The position numbers were made by a program, and so were the translations under genes. A stretch of DNA of 33,694 bases from Microcystis elabens FACHB-917 (GTDB lineage: Bacteria > Cyanobacteriota > Cyanobacteriia > PCC-6307 > Cyanobiaceae). Numbering within the stretch: the stretch's first letter is position 1; each line of letters opens with the position of its first letter. Shown in pieces: positions 1-8,963 of the stretch. A model generated the notes under the pieces. It was not told the DNA's origin. It ran no database searches and was given only the letters and a program-made list of their open reading frames with translations. The stretch spans positions 1-33,694 of the forward strand of contig NZ_JACJSZ010000035.1 in the NCBI RefSeq assembly GCF_014698445.1, read 5' to 3'.

Positions 1-1
1 C

Positions 2-208
2 CTGCGGGCCCTGCTGGAGCAGCTGCCGGAACTGCAGGGACGGGTGCTGAAGATGCGCTACGGCATCGACGGCGAGGAGCCGATGAGCCTCACCGGCATC
101 GGCCGCATCCTGGGCATCAGCCGTGACCGGGTGCGCAATCTGGAGCGCGACGGCCTGGCGGGTCTGCGCCGCCTCAGCGACGCCGTCGAGGCCTACGTGG
201 CCATCTGA
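2..208 (+). CDS. RNA polymerase sigma-70 family factor, C-terminal fragment
   Basis: Only the last 68 codons are inside the window; the 5' part lies upstream. The visible residues are sigma region 4: a helix-turn-helix that binds the -35 element, with LPELQGRVLKMRYGIDG followed by the recognition helix ISRDRVRNLERDGLAGLRRL. Primary and group 2 sigma factors of cyanobacteria carry this pattern (QR.VL.LR(F/Y)G, then SRERVRQLE). Variant positions such as N in RNLE and the short tail ending AYVAI suggest a group 2 (stress or adaptation) sigma factor rather than the housekeeping SigA, but the fragment is too short to decide. It ends in TGA, 95 bases before the next start, on the same strand. Confidence 0.88.
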   Translation: MRALLEQLPELQGRVLKMRYGIDGEEPMSLTGIGRILGISRDRVRNLERDGLAGLRRLSDAVEAYVAI

Positions 209-303
209 GGCCCTCCCGGGCGCTCTGTTTGCGAGGCTTGGAACCGCTCGCACCTCCTCCTCCCATGGCCGGCATGCCCCCCGTAGCCTCGGAGGACCCC
301 ACC

Positions 304-1035
304 ATGGAGGTGATCAGTCTCTTTCCCCGCTATCTGCTGCAGGGTCAGCTGCCGCCGGCGCAGCTGGCCGATCTGCAGGCCATGGCCCGGGCGGTGCTGG
401 CGGCCCCCGAACGCAGTCCCGATGCCTCGGTGAAGCTGGCCGGCCAGCTGACCCAGCAGCGGGAGCTCGGGCCCGACCACCCCGCCGCCGCCGAACTCTG
501 CCGCTCGGTGATCCTGCCGGCCTGCGAGCGCTGGATCCGCCACGTGATCGACCAGCAGCCGCCCCAGGGGCGCGGCCCCTGGACCCCCGGCCGCTACGGC
601 CTGCAGATGATCGACCTCTGGCTCAACGCCCAGCGCGCCGGCGACTACAACCCCACCCACACCCACGGCGGCAGCTTCTCCGGCGTGCTGTTCCTGCAGG
701 TGCCCCCCCAGATCCGTGCCGCCAGCTTCGACGGCCAGCTCTGTTTCCACGGCCCCGAGGAATGGCACATCCAGAGCTTCCGCACCGGCATGGCCCACTA
801 CGTGCTGCCGGTGCCCGGTGACTTCTATGTGTTTCCGGCCTGGCAGCCCCACTCGGTGCCGCCGTTCCGCGGTGAAGGGGAGCGCTGGTCGATCGCCTTC
901 AACGTGGTGGCCGTGCCCCAGCCGCCACCGCGCCCTACCCCGCCGCCGGCCTCTGCCCAGGGGGCAGGGCAGGGCCCCTTGCAGGGCAACGTCTCCCTCT
1001 CCAGCGGCCGACCCCGACCGGGGGGATTCGTTTAA
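304..1035 (+). CDS. Putative 2OG-Fe(II) oxygenase (TIGR02466 / 2OG-FeII_Oxy_5 type)
   Basis: A protein of about 243 residues. The ATG at 304 is chosen because GGAGGA (291-296) sits seven bases upstream; in-frame ATGs at 265 and 274 lack such a site. The core shows the family pattern: a beta strand LWLN, then NPTHTHGG with SFSGVLFLQVP (two His near residues 119 and 121), then VFPAWQPHSV (His near 183) and RWSIAFN (Arg near 194). Those His would bind iron and the Arg the 2-oxoglutarate carboxylate. The acidic iron ligand is not obvious. The substrate is unknown; relatives occur in picocyanobacteria and cyanophages. The last 40 or so residues are Pro/Gly/Ser-rich and probably disordered. It follows the sigma factor on the same strand. 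Confidence 0.75.
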   Translation: MEVISLFPRYLLQGQLPPAQLADLQAMARAVLAAPERSPDASVKLAGQLTQQRELGPDHPAAAELCRSVILPACERWIRHVIDQQPPQGRGPWTPGRYGLQMIDLWLNAQRAGDYNPTHTHGGSFSGVLFLQVPPQIRAASFDGQLCFHGPEEWHIQSFRTGMAHYVLPVPGDFYVFPAWQPHSVPPFRGEGERWSIAFNVVAVPQPPPRPTPPPASAQGAGQGPLQGNVSLSSGRPRPGGFV

Positions 1036-1666
1036 GGCGTTGATAACAAGTAACCAGGACTAATGAAGGGAGAATTGGGGTTTAAGGATGTGCGGGAGGC
1101 AGATCCAGAGGTGACCTACAGGCAGGGACCCAAAGGGGACATTGAGTGCACCAGCGCTGAGCTGGTCTCGCCTCGCCTTGAAAGCCAACAATGGAACTGA
1201 TGAGGCTAATCGCGAGAGCTGCTATTGCAAGAACACTTCCTTGGGATTGAATGTTGTACAAGGCTTTCCAACGGCATGAAAGTTCCTTGTGGTGAGGATC
1301 AAGTGTGCTGGCTGAATCCACTCCATTGCGAACATGGTTGCCAGCGTGCACTGCTCCACTTGTAAGGCAACGCCACCGAGCTCTGGATTTTCATCAACAC
1401 TTGTCTTCGCAGAATAGGCGCAACAGGCGCTGAAGGTCTGTTTTGTTGAATTGCTTCAATGACTGATTTTGTTAATGTGTTTAGCTGGGGTGATGTAAAG
1501 AGTGATTTCCGAGGTGATAAGGGCAATGCAGGTATGGTCAGAGAGCATCACGCTTGCTTCTTCTTCTTCTTCTTCTTCTTCCTTGCTTGGAGCTCTGACT
1601 CAGGTGCTCTTCCTGGGCGTGTCTGGTTGGTTCTGATAAAGTGAAATATCCGATTTGGCTGAGCGC
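1036..1666. other. AT-richer intergenic stretch, no convincing gene
   Basis: About 630 bases with visibly lower GC than the flanking core genes. Short open frames occur on both strands (for example minus 1082-1351 and 1299-1526), but none has a recognisable domain, a clear ribosome binding site or the codon bias of the neighbours. It contains the (TTC)8 repeat listed separately. I read it as non-coding or decayed DNA at the edge of the lower-GC patch carrying the broken glucosyltransferase gene. Confidence 0.5.
1558..1581 (+). repeat. (TTC)8 trinucleotide microsatellite
   Basis: Eight perfect TTC units in tandem, upstream of the GtrII-like gene (ATG at 1667). It reads as poly-Phe in one frame and GAA repeats on the other strand. 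Perfect trinucleotide tracts of this length are uncommon in bacterial chromosomes and can change length by slippage. Confidence 0.95.
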
Positions 1667-3266
1667 ATGTTCTGGTCAGTTGATTTCATTGCCGATGAAA
1701 GTGAGTTGCTGGAGCATCTGGCGCTTTCGGGTGGAGGGGCAAGGCGCCAATTTTTGACCTGCCTAATGGCTGGATCCCTGCTGATCCTGCCGATTATTCT
1801 ATTTGTTCATCGCCACGTCGACGACTATGGCCGTTCGATGGATGGAAGTTACGCTTGGACCCAAGTCGGACGCCCTCTGGCGGAGGTTCTGTTTGGCCTG
1901 CTGAATCTGGGTGCGCCAGCGGTGGCAGTGGCACCTCTGAATCAACTGCTGTCGCTTGCCATACTGTCTTTCGCTGCTGTCATTGGGGCACGGGCCTACG
2001 GGCTGCGTTCGGCGGTCTGGACGCCTGCGGCCACCCTCCCCATCATCGGACAGCCCTACAGCCTTGAAAATCTGTCCTATGGGTTTGATTCCATCTTCAT
2101 GGCCACGGCCCTGAGCTTGGCTGTTATCGCCTCTGTCCTTCTCCATCGGTTACCGACCTGGCGTTGTGTTTGGGTGGTGGCTGCGATGTTGCTTGCGTGT
2201 CTGTGCCTCTATCAGCCTGCCGCAGGGGCTTTTCTGGCGTTTGGGCTGATGTTGGTTGTGGCAGAGATTTTGGGTCTCTCGGCTGCGGTGAAGACGGCTC
2301 AGAGTGCTGGATGCCGCATCACTCGGATGCTGGCCGGCTATGGGTTGTCCCTCGCCGCTTACGGCCTGCTGATGCGGCTGGTTTTTCGAGAGCGCACGCC
2401 TTGTGCCTCTGAACAGGGTCAACTTCTTTCCATGGATTTTACCCTGCCGGGAAAATTCGTAGGCCATGCACTGGGGTTCTGGACGGTCATCTTCGACGAC
2501 TGGCACCGTTGGCCGGCGGTGGCTCCATCGTCGCTGCTGGTCTTGGCTTATGCATTGGTGGTCTGGATCACATTGGGGCGTCTTCCTCTGGCTCGGCGGG
2601 GAGTCATAGCCAGGCTGGGTCGCTGGGTCATGGTTCTCGCGGCAGTTGGTTGGACTGATTGCATTGGTTTCTCCAGGGGCCCTGCTGTGTTTGGCGGATC
2701 CGATGGCCCAAGTCCCGCGGTTGATGCTTTTTCTGGGTCCCCTGCTTAGTGCGTTGGCTCTGCAGATCGTGGTGGCGGTTACACAGCCTTGCCGACGTGG
2801 CTATCGGGCTGCACTGGTCATGGTGCTGCCTTTGGTGGCGGTGGGCGCCTTCGCATGGTTTCTGGTGGTTGTGTCCTATGCCTACGGCCATGCCTATGCG
2901 GCCCAAGCGATCAATGAACACGGGCGGATCTCACGGTTGATTGAAGGTATCTCCCGGCTGCGAGTGCAGCTGCCGCAGGATGCCCTGACGACGATCAGCA
3001 TTGAAGGAGAAATGCCCATATCCCCGGTTTTGAGCAACAGCCAGGCAAAGTTCCCCCTGCTTGCTCGGCTGGTGCCGCGCCTGGTCAATCATGACTGGTC
3101 CTGGGGTCCCAAGCAGCTTCTGTTTCATGGATTGCAGCTCAATCGCAAGCCTCTGGAACCCTGCGCTTTTGCCCAAGGGCCATGCGTTCCCTCCACCACA
3201 ACGGCTTGCACCGCCGAATACAGCCTGAAGTTTCAGGGCCGAGATCTCCTGGTGCGGATGTTGTGA
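1667..3266 (+). pseudogene. Frameshifted GtrII-family membrane glucosyltransferase
   Basis: Two frames together make one polytopic membrane protein of about 530 residues. The first (from ATG 1667) has a short cytoplasmic start, a TM helix and the motif HVDDYGR followed by WTQVGRPLAEVL. This matches the DD....GR(P/F) region of GtrII-type glucosyltransferases, which transfer glucose from polyprenyl-phosphate-glucose to surface polysaccharide. After about residue 328 it runs into unrelated residues and stops at 2749. The other frame continues the hydrophobic helices from near 2646 (VGLIALVSPGALLCL) through a soluble C-terminal domain to the TGA at 3266. One extra base (or two missing) around 2640-2655 explains the switch. 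The restored length is close to the intact paralogue at 25544-27157. Codon use is less GC-rich than in neighbours. The stop overlaps the proposed mutY start (GTGA). Confidence 0.8.
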
Positions 3267-4444
3267 TTGATTCTGTCAGTGAGAGATTCTCAGAGCTGGA
3301 AACAGTGCCTGATCTGGCGGTTCAGAGTTTGCGCTGCGACCTGCTGGTTTGGTGGGAGTCCAACGGCCGCCACGACATCCCCTGGAAGCTCCTTCCTGAT
3401 GGATCTCGCCCCAGGCCCGGTGAGCCGCTGGATCCCTTCGGCGTATGGGTCGCCGAGGTAATGCTGCAGCAGACCCAGCTGGCGGTGGTGCTGCCCTACT
3501 GGCACCGCTGGATGGCGGCGTTTCCCAATCTGGGCGCCCTCGCCGCCGCCAGCGAGCACGACGTGCTGATGCTCTGGCAGGGCCTGGGCTACTACGCCCG
3601 GGCCCGGCGGCTGCACGCGGGGGCCCGGCAGCTCGTCGCCGCGGCCCCGCCATCGCCTGCGGGAAACGGCGACCCCTGGCCGCGCATGCTCGAGGGCTGG
3701 ATGGCCCTGCCGGGCATCGGCCGCAGCACCGCCGGCAGCATCCTCTCCTCCGCCTTCGATCGGCCCTTCGCGATCCTCGACGGCAACGTCCAGCGGGTGC
3801 TGGCCCGGCTGGTGGCTTACCCGGTCGCGCTGAAACGGGAGCTGGCCGGGTTCTGGCGGCTCAGCGAGACCCTGCTCGACCCGCGGCGGCCCCGCGCCTT
3901 CAACCAGGCCCTGATGGACCTGGGCGCCGGCGTCTGCACCCCCCGCCAGCCCGCCTGTGGTGCCTGCCCGTGGCAGCCGCACTGCGCTGCCTACGCTGCC
4001 GGCGACCCTGGCCGCTTCCCCGTGAAGGACACCCCCCCGCCCGTGCCGTTCCAGGTGATCGGGGTGGGGGTGGTGTCGGACGCGGCGGGCCGGGTGCTGA
4101 TCGATCAGCGGCTTCCGGAGGGCCTGCTGGGGGGCCTGTGGGAGTTTCCGGGGGGCAAGCAGGAACCGGGCGAAGCGATCGAGGCGACGATCCGGCGCGA
4201 GCTGCGTGAGGAGCTGGCCATCGAGGTGACGGTGGGGGAGGAGCTGATCATCCTCGAGCACGCCTACAGCCACAAGCGGCTGCGCTTCGTGGTGCATCTC
4301 TGCCGCTGGCGCTCGGGGGAGCCGCAGCCGCTGGCCTCCCAGCAGGTGCGCTGGGTGGCGCCCCAGGAGCTCGCTTCCTATCCGTTTCCGGCCGCCAACG
4401 CCCGCATCATCGCGGCGCTGCAGGCGAGGATCGCGGCGGGGTGA
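3263..4444 (+). CDS. mutY: A/G-specific adenine glycosylase MutY with C-terminal NUDIX domain
   Basis: Removes adenine mispaired with 8-oxoguanine in base excision repair. With the GTG start at 3263 the protein has 393 residues. Visible features: catalytic Glu near 65 in VAEVMLQQTQ; helix-hairpin-helix LPGIGRSTAG (148-157); catalytic Asp near 173 in AILDGNVQRV; a 4Fe-4S loop with Cys 225, 232, 235 and 241 in the canonical C-x6-C-x2-C-x5-C spacing; and a MutT-like domain with a full Nudix box (about 299-320, GGKQEPGE then RELREEL). The start is uncertain. An ATG at 3182 would put 27 extra residues inside the upstream pseudogene, so I prefer the GTG that overlaps its stop codon, although no strong Shine-Dalgarno is seen. 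The 3' end overlaps tsaE by 38 bases, convergently. Confidence 0.93.
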   Translation: MIDSVSERFSELETVPDLAVQSLRCDLLVWWESNGRHDIPWKLLPDGSRPRPGEPLDPFGVWVAEVMLQQTQLAVVLPYWHRWMAAFPNLGALAAASEHDVLMLWQGLGYYARARRLHAGARQLVAAAPPSPAGNGDPWPRMLEGWMALPGIGRSTAGSILSSAFDRPFAILDGNVQRVLARLVAYPVALKRELAGFWRLSETLLDPRRPRAFNQALMDLGAGVCTPRQPACGACPWQPHCAAYAAGDPGRFPVKDTPPPVPFQVIGVGVVSDAAGRVLIDQRLPEGLLGGLWEFPGGKQEPGEAIEATIRRELREELAIEVTVGEELIILEHAYSHKRLRFVVHLCRWRSGEPQPLASQQVRWVAPQELASYPFPAANARIIAALQARIAAG

Positions 4445-4940
4445 CTTCTGGCGGCGTGAAGCCTGGCGGCGTGATCAGTGCCAGGCGGCCCTCGCCATCC
4501 TCCCGGTGGCTCAGCACCACCTCCCAGGCGCCTTCGGGCCGGAAGCTGAGCCGCTCGGGCCACTCCACCGCCAGCACGGCGCCGAGGCCACGGGCGTCCT
4601 CCTCCTCCTGGGCGAACAGCTCATCGGCCGCGGCGCCGGGCTCCAGCCGGTAGAGATCCAGGTGCACCAGGGCCGTGGTGCCGGCGTCGGAACCGCTGTC
4701 GGTGTCGTAGTGCTGGGCCAGGGCGAAGGTGGGGCTGGTGACCGGTTCGCTGATGCCCAGGGCGGCGGCCAGACCCTGCACCAGCGACGTCTTGCCGGCC
4801 CCGAGCTCCCCCCGCAGCAGCAGCAGGGCGCCGTCACCGCCCCCTGCGGCGATCAGCTGCCCCGCCAGCCTCCGCCCCAGGGCATCGGTGGCGGCGGGAT
4901 CCGCCAGATGGCACACCTCGATCGCATCATCGGATTCCAT
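4407..4940 (-). CDS. tsaE: tRNA threonylcarbamoyladenosine biosynthesis ATPase TsaE
   Basis: P-loop ATPase that works with TsaB and TsaD to install t6A at position 37 of ANN-decoding tRNAs. The protein is about 177 residues from the ATG at 4940 (MESDDAIEV). It has the Walker A motif GELGAGKTSLVQGL, the following switch region SPTFALAQHY, and HLDLYRLEP and AVEWPERL, both typical of the YjeE/TsaE family. A longer reading to 5033 would overlap the ahcY start and add residues not expected in the family, so it was not used. The last residues (TPPEVTPPRSSPAAPR) extend past the usual end and lie antisense to the mutY 3' end. It is divergent from ahcY with about 90 bases between. Confidence 0.92.
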   Translation of the reverse strand: MESDDAIEVCHLADPAATDALGRRLAGQLIAAGGGDGALLLLRGELGAGKTSLVQGLAAALGISEPVTSPTFALAQHYDTDSGSDAGTTALVHLDLYRLEPGAAADELFAQEEEDARGLGAVLAVEWPERLSFRPEGAWEVVLSHREDGEGRLALITPPGFTPPEVTPPRSSPAAPR

Positions 4941-5007
4941 CGATGTAGATTGCCCCGCGGCGAGCCCGAAGCCTCGGCGTCTCTGCAGATATTTCCACTT
5001 TTTCGTC

Positions 5008-5021
5008 CTCCCGTGAGGGAG
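5008..5021 (+). promoter_or_regulatory. Hairpin with GUGA tetraloop overlapping the ahcY ribosome binding site
   Basis: CTCCC (5008-5012), loop GTGA, GGGAG (5017-5021): a perfect five-pair stem closed by a GNRA-type tetraloop. The 3' arm is the likely Shine-Dalgarno of ahcY, ten bases before the ATG at 5032, so folding could limit ribosome access. A second ATG at 5028, out of frame, overlaps the leader and encodes only nine residues. The structure is read directly from sequence; regulation is inferred. I could not match the consensus of the SAH riboswitch. Confidence 0.5.
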
Positions 5022-5031
5022 CTTTCCATGC

Positions 5032-6474
<1,443 letters not shown>

Positions 6475-6479
6475 GCGGC

Positions 6480-6514
6480 GACGGCCCGGCGCCGCTGGCC
6501 GCGACCGGGCCGTC
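6480..6514 (+). terminator. Perfect 10-bp inverted repeat after ahcY
   Basis: GACGGCCCGG (6480-6489) is exactly complementary to CCGGGCCGTC (6505-6514), with a 15-base loop, starting five bases after the ahcY stop. The stem is very GC-rich and would be stable. There is no T-tract, so it may be a 3' stabilising hairpin or a weak or factor-assisted terminator between ahcY and the DedA gene. Confidence 0.5.
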
Positions 6515-6548
6515 ATGGAAGACTGGCGCCTCCGATTCGGCTGGCCCG

Positions 6549-7205
6549 ATGGCGATCGAACTGGTCCAGAAGCTGCCCGAGATGATCGGCGCGGCGGTGG
6601 AGGCCAACCCGGCGGCGGGATATGGCGCGATCATCGCGGCCATGTTCCTGGAGAACCTGTTCCCCCCCATTCCCTCCGAGCTGATCATGCCGCTCGGGGG
6701 TTTTTTTGTGCAGCAAGGCAAGCTCTCCTTGGTGCCGGTGGTGCTGGCCGGCCTGCTGGGCACCGTGCTCGGCGCCCTCCCCTGGTACGGCATCGGCCGG
6801 CTCGTGAACGAGGAGCGCATCGAGCACTGGCTCGGACGCCACGGCCGCTGGATCGGCATCAGCCCCCAGGAGCTGCACCGCAGCCGCCGCTGGTTCAGCC
6901 GCCATGGCACGGCGCTGGTGTTCTGGGGCCGGCTGGTGCCCGGCATCCGCACCCTGATCTCCGTGCCCGCCGGGATCGAGATGATGCCGCTGACGCCGTT
7001 CCTGATCTGGACCACCGCCGGCAGCCTGATCTGGACCCTGCTGCTGACCCTGGCGGGCCTGGTCCTCGGCGAGAGCTACACCAACGTGGAGATCTGGATC
7101 GAGCCGGCCGCCCGGGTGATCAAGGTGCTGCTGGTGCTGGCGGTGCTGGCGGGGGCCGTTTGGCTGGGGCTGCGGATCTGGAAGCAGAGCCGCCCCCGAT
7201 CCTGA
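6549..7205 (+). CDS. DedA family (SNARE-associated/VTT domain) membrane protein
   Basis: An inner-membrane protein of 218 residues. Family hallmarks are ENLFPPIPSELIMPLGG (about 35-51), a re-entrant loop with acidic and proline residues, and GRLVPGIRTLISVPAG (about 127-142), with the conserved Arg residues and the PAG turn, followed by two or three hydrophobic helices to the C-terminus. Some DedA proteins recycle lipid carriers such as undecaprenyl phosphate or act in proton-dependent membrane homeostasis; which applies here cannot be told. It starts at ATG 6549, 74 bases after ahcY. The ssb terminator lies just downstream on the other strand. Confidence 0.92.
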   Translation: MAIELVQKLPEMIGAAVEANPAAGYGAIIAAMFLENLFPPIPSELIMPLGGFFVQQGKLSLVPVVLAGLLGTVLGALPWYGIGRLVNEERIEHWLGRHGRWIGISPQELHRSRRWFSRHGTALVFWGRLVPGIRTLISVPAGIEMMPLTPFLIWTTAGSLIWTLLLTLAGLVLGESYTNVEIWIEPAARVIKVLLVLAVLAGAVWLGLRIWKQSRPRS

Positions 7206-7244
7206 GCCCGGTCCTGCAAAGGCCCTGGCCCCGCCCCGGACAGT

Positions 7245-7268
7245 AAAAAAGGCGCCCCGGGGGGCGCC
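7245..7268 (-). terminator. Rho-independent terminator of ssb
   Basis: Read on the minus strand, GGCGCC, CCCCGG and GGCGCC form a strong GC hairpin followed by six T residues (the AAAAAA at 7245-7250 on the plus strand). It lies about 80 bases beyond the ssb stop codon, in the correct orientation. The plus-strand side has no T-tract, so it should act mainly on ssb. Confidence 0.85.
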
Positions 7269-7345
7269 TCCTCTGGCTTCGGACGCTTGATAACCCGGCT
7301 GCGCCACTGGCACAAGCCCCCCGGCCCGAATCCGGGCCCGCCGCC

Positions 7346-7753
7346 TCAGAACGGCACTTCCTCCTCGCTGGGTTCGCCGCCGCCGAAACCACCCCCGAAG
7401 CCGCTGCCCCCGCTGCCGCCGCCACCGCTTTCGGCGTCCCGCTTGCTGCCGAGCAGCTCCAGCCGATCGACGCGGATCACCGGCTTGCTGCGCTCCTCGC
7501 CGCTGGCCCTGTCCGTCCAGCGGTCGAGTTTGAAGGAGCCGATGATGCCGATCAGGGCCCCCTTGCGGACGTAGTCGGCGGCCACCTGGGCCTGCTTGCC
7601 CCAGATCTCCAGGTTGAACCAGTCGGGCTCGTCGTCGCGGCTGCGGCGGTTCACCGCCAGGGTGAGGTTGGCGACCATGCTGCCGGATTCGAAGTAGCGG
7701 ACCTCCGGGTCGCGGCCGGCCCGGCCGACGAGGGTGATGGAATTGACGCCCAT
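7346..7753 (-). CDS. ssb: Single-stranded DNA-binding protein
   Basis: Binds and protects single-stranded DNA in replication, repair and recombination. The protein is 135 residues from the ATG at 7753, which has AGGAG six bases upstream. The N-terminal OB fold is clear: MGVNSITLVGRAGRDPEVRY, ANLTLAVNRRSRDDEPDWFN, EIWGKQAQVAADYVRKG. A short glycine-rich linker (GGGGSGGSGFGGGFGGG) leads to the acidic tip EPSEEEVPF, the partner-binding tail of bacterial SSB. It is divergent from mreB, with 158 bases between them, and ends in its own terminator. Confidence 0.97.
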   Translation of the reverse strand: MGVNSITLVGRAGRDPEVRYFESGSMVANLTLAVNRRSRDDEPDWFNLEIWGKQAQVAADYVRKGALIGIIGSFKLDRWTDRASGEERSKPVIRVDRLELLGSKRDAESGGGGSGGSGFGGGFGGGEPSEEEVPF

Positions 7754-7881
7754 GGCGTGCTCCTGGAACGAATGGATCAATGATGCGGCACCCCGATCGG
7801 GGGCCTCTCCCTTTCCGTTCCACCCTTCGTCCCGGTTGTCACACCAGCCGGGTCCCCGGGGGCTGCCGGGAATGACCCCCC

Positions 7882-7887
7882 TATGAT
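7882..7887 (+). promoter_or_regulatory. Possible -10 element for mreB
   Basis: TATGAT lies 24 bases before the mreB GTG, in the 158-base divergent space between ssb and mreB. No good -35 hexamer is found at 16-18 bases, so this is a weak prediction. Confidence 0.3.
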
Positions 7888-7911
7888 TCACCGCTGCCAG
7901 AGGCCTCGCCC

Positions 7912-8958
7912 GTGTTTTTCCGCCGCTTCCAGTTCTCCCGCGACATCGGCATCGATCTGGGGACGGCCAACACGCTGATGTACGTCTCGGGCAAGGGGAT
8001 CGTGCTGCAGGAGCCGTCGGTGGTGGCGATCGATCTGGAGCGAGGCACCCCCCTGGCGGTGGGAGAGGAGGCCAAGCTGATGCTCGGCCGCACGCCCGGC
8101 AACATCCGCGCGATCCGGCCCCTGCGCGACGGGGTCATCGCCGACTTCGACGCCGCCGAGCAGATGATCAAGAGCTTCATCCAGAAGGGCAACGAAGGGC
8201 GGGGGGTGATCGCCCCCCGCCTGGTGATCGGCATCCCCAGCGGCGTCACCGGCGTCGAGCGCCGCGCCGTGCATCAGGCCGGCCTGGCCGGGGCCCGGCA
8301 GGTGCACCTGATCGATGAGCCGGTGGCGGCCGCCATCGGCGCCGGTCTGCCGGTGACCGATCCGGTGGGCACGATGATCGTCGACATCGGCGGCGGCACC
8401 ACCGAGGTGGCCGTGCTCAGCCTGGGCGGCACCGTGCTGAGCGAGTCGGTCCGGGTGGCCGGCGACGAGCTCAGTGACGCCATCAGCGTCTATCTCAAGA
8501 AGGTCCACAACCTGGTGGTGGGCGAGCGGACCGCCGAGGACATCAAGATCCGCATCGGCTCGGCCTTCCCCGACGACGGCCACGACGAGACCTCCATGGA
8601 CGTGCGAGGCCTGCACCTGCTTTCGGGGCTGCCGCGCACCATCAACATCCGGGCCGGTGACATCCGCGAAGCCATGGCCGAACCGCTCAACGTGATCGTG
8701 GAGGCGGTCAAGCGCACCCTGGAGCGCACCCCTCCGGAGCTGGCGGCCGACATCGTCGACCGGGGGATCATGCTTGCCGGCGGCGGTGCCCTGGTGCGGG
8801 GCATCTGCGACCTGATCAGCCATGAGACCGGCATCCTCACCCACGTGGCCGAAGACCCCCTGCTCTGCGTGGTCAACGGCTGCGGCATGGTCCTGGAGGA
8901 CTACAGCCGGCTCGAGCGCGTGCTTGACACCCCCGAATTCGTCCGTCAGACCGCCTGA
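7912..8958 (+). CDS. mreB: Rod shape-determining protein MreB
   Basis: Actin-like ATPase that forms membrane-associated filaments guiding cell wall elongation. The 348-residue product starts at a GTG (7912, MFFRRFQFSRDIGIDLGTANTL), consistent with family N-termini; FFRRFQF resembles the membrane-binding segment. ATP-site motifs are present: phosphate 1 DIGIDLGTANTL, connect 1 near GVIADFDAAEQMI, phosphate 2 MIVDIGGGTTEVAVLS, and the adenosine motif IMLAGGGALVRGI. It is the first gene of mreB-mreC-mreD, all on the plus strand with 5-base or smaller gaps. Confidence 0.98.
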   Translation: MFFRRFQFSRDIGIDLGTANTLMYVSGKGIVLQEPSVVAIDLERGTPLAVGEEAKLMLGRTPGNIRAIRPLRDGVIADFDAAEQMIKSFIQKGNEGRGVIAPRLVIGIPSGVTGVERRAVHQAGLAGARQVHLIDEPVAAAIGAGLPVTDPVGTMIVDIGGGTTEVAVLSLGGTVLSESVRVAGDELSDAISVYLKKVHNLVVGERTAEDIKIRIGSAFPDDGHDETSMDVRGLHLLSGLPRTINIRAGDIREAMAEPLNVIVEAVKRTLERTPPELAADIVDRGIMLAGGGALVRGICDLISHETGILTHVAEDPLLCVVNGCGMVLEDYSRLERVLDTPEFVRQTA

Positions 8959-8963
8959 TCCCC

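Noticed and set aside
1459-1644. Small plus-strand frame with a poly-Phe run
   Set aside because: The Phe run is just the (TTC)8 repeat; no ribosome binding site or homology is seen.
2646-3266. Independent membrane protein gene starting at TTG 2646
   Set aside because: It lacks its own ribosome binding site and continues the helices of the upstream frame, so a frameshifted single gene explains it better.
4941-5031. SAH riboswitch in the ahcY leader
   Set aside because: The conserved core of the known class could not be found; only the local GUGA-loop hairpin is supported.
7836-7887. TTGTCA/TATGAT as a full promoter pair for mreB
   Set aside because: The spacer is 40 bases, far too long; only the -10-like hexamer was kept, at low confidence.
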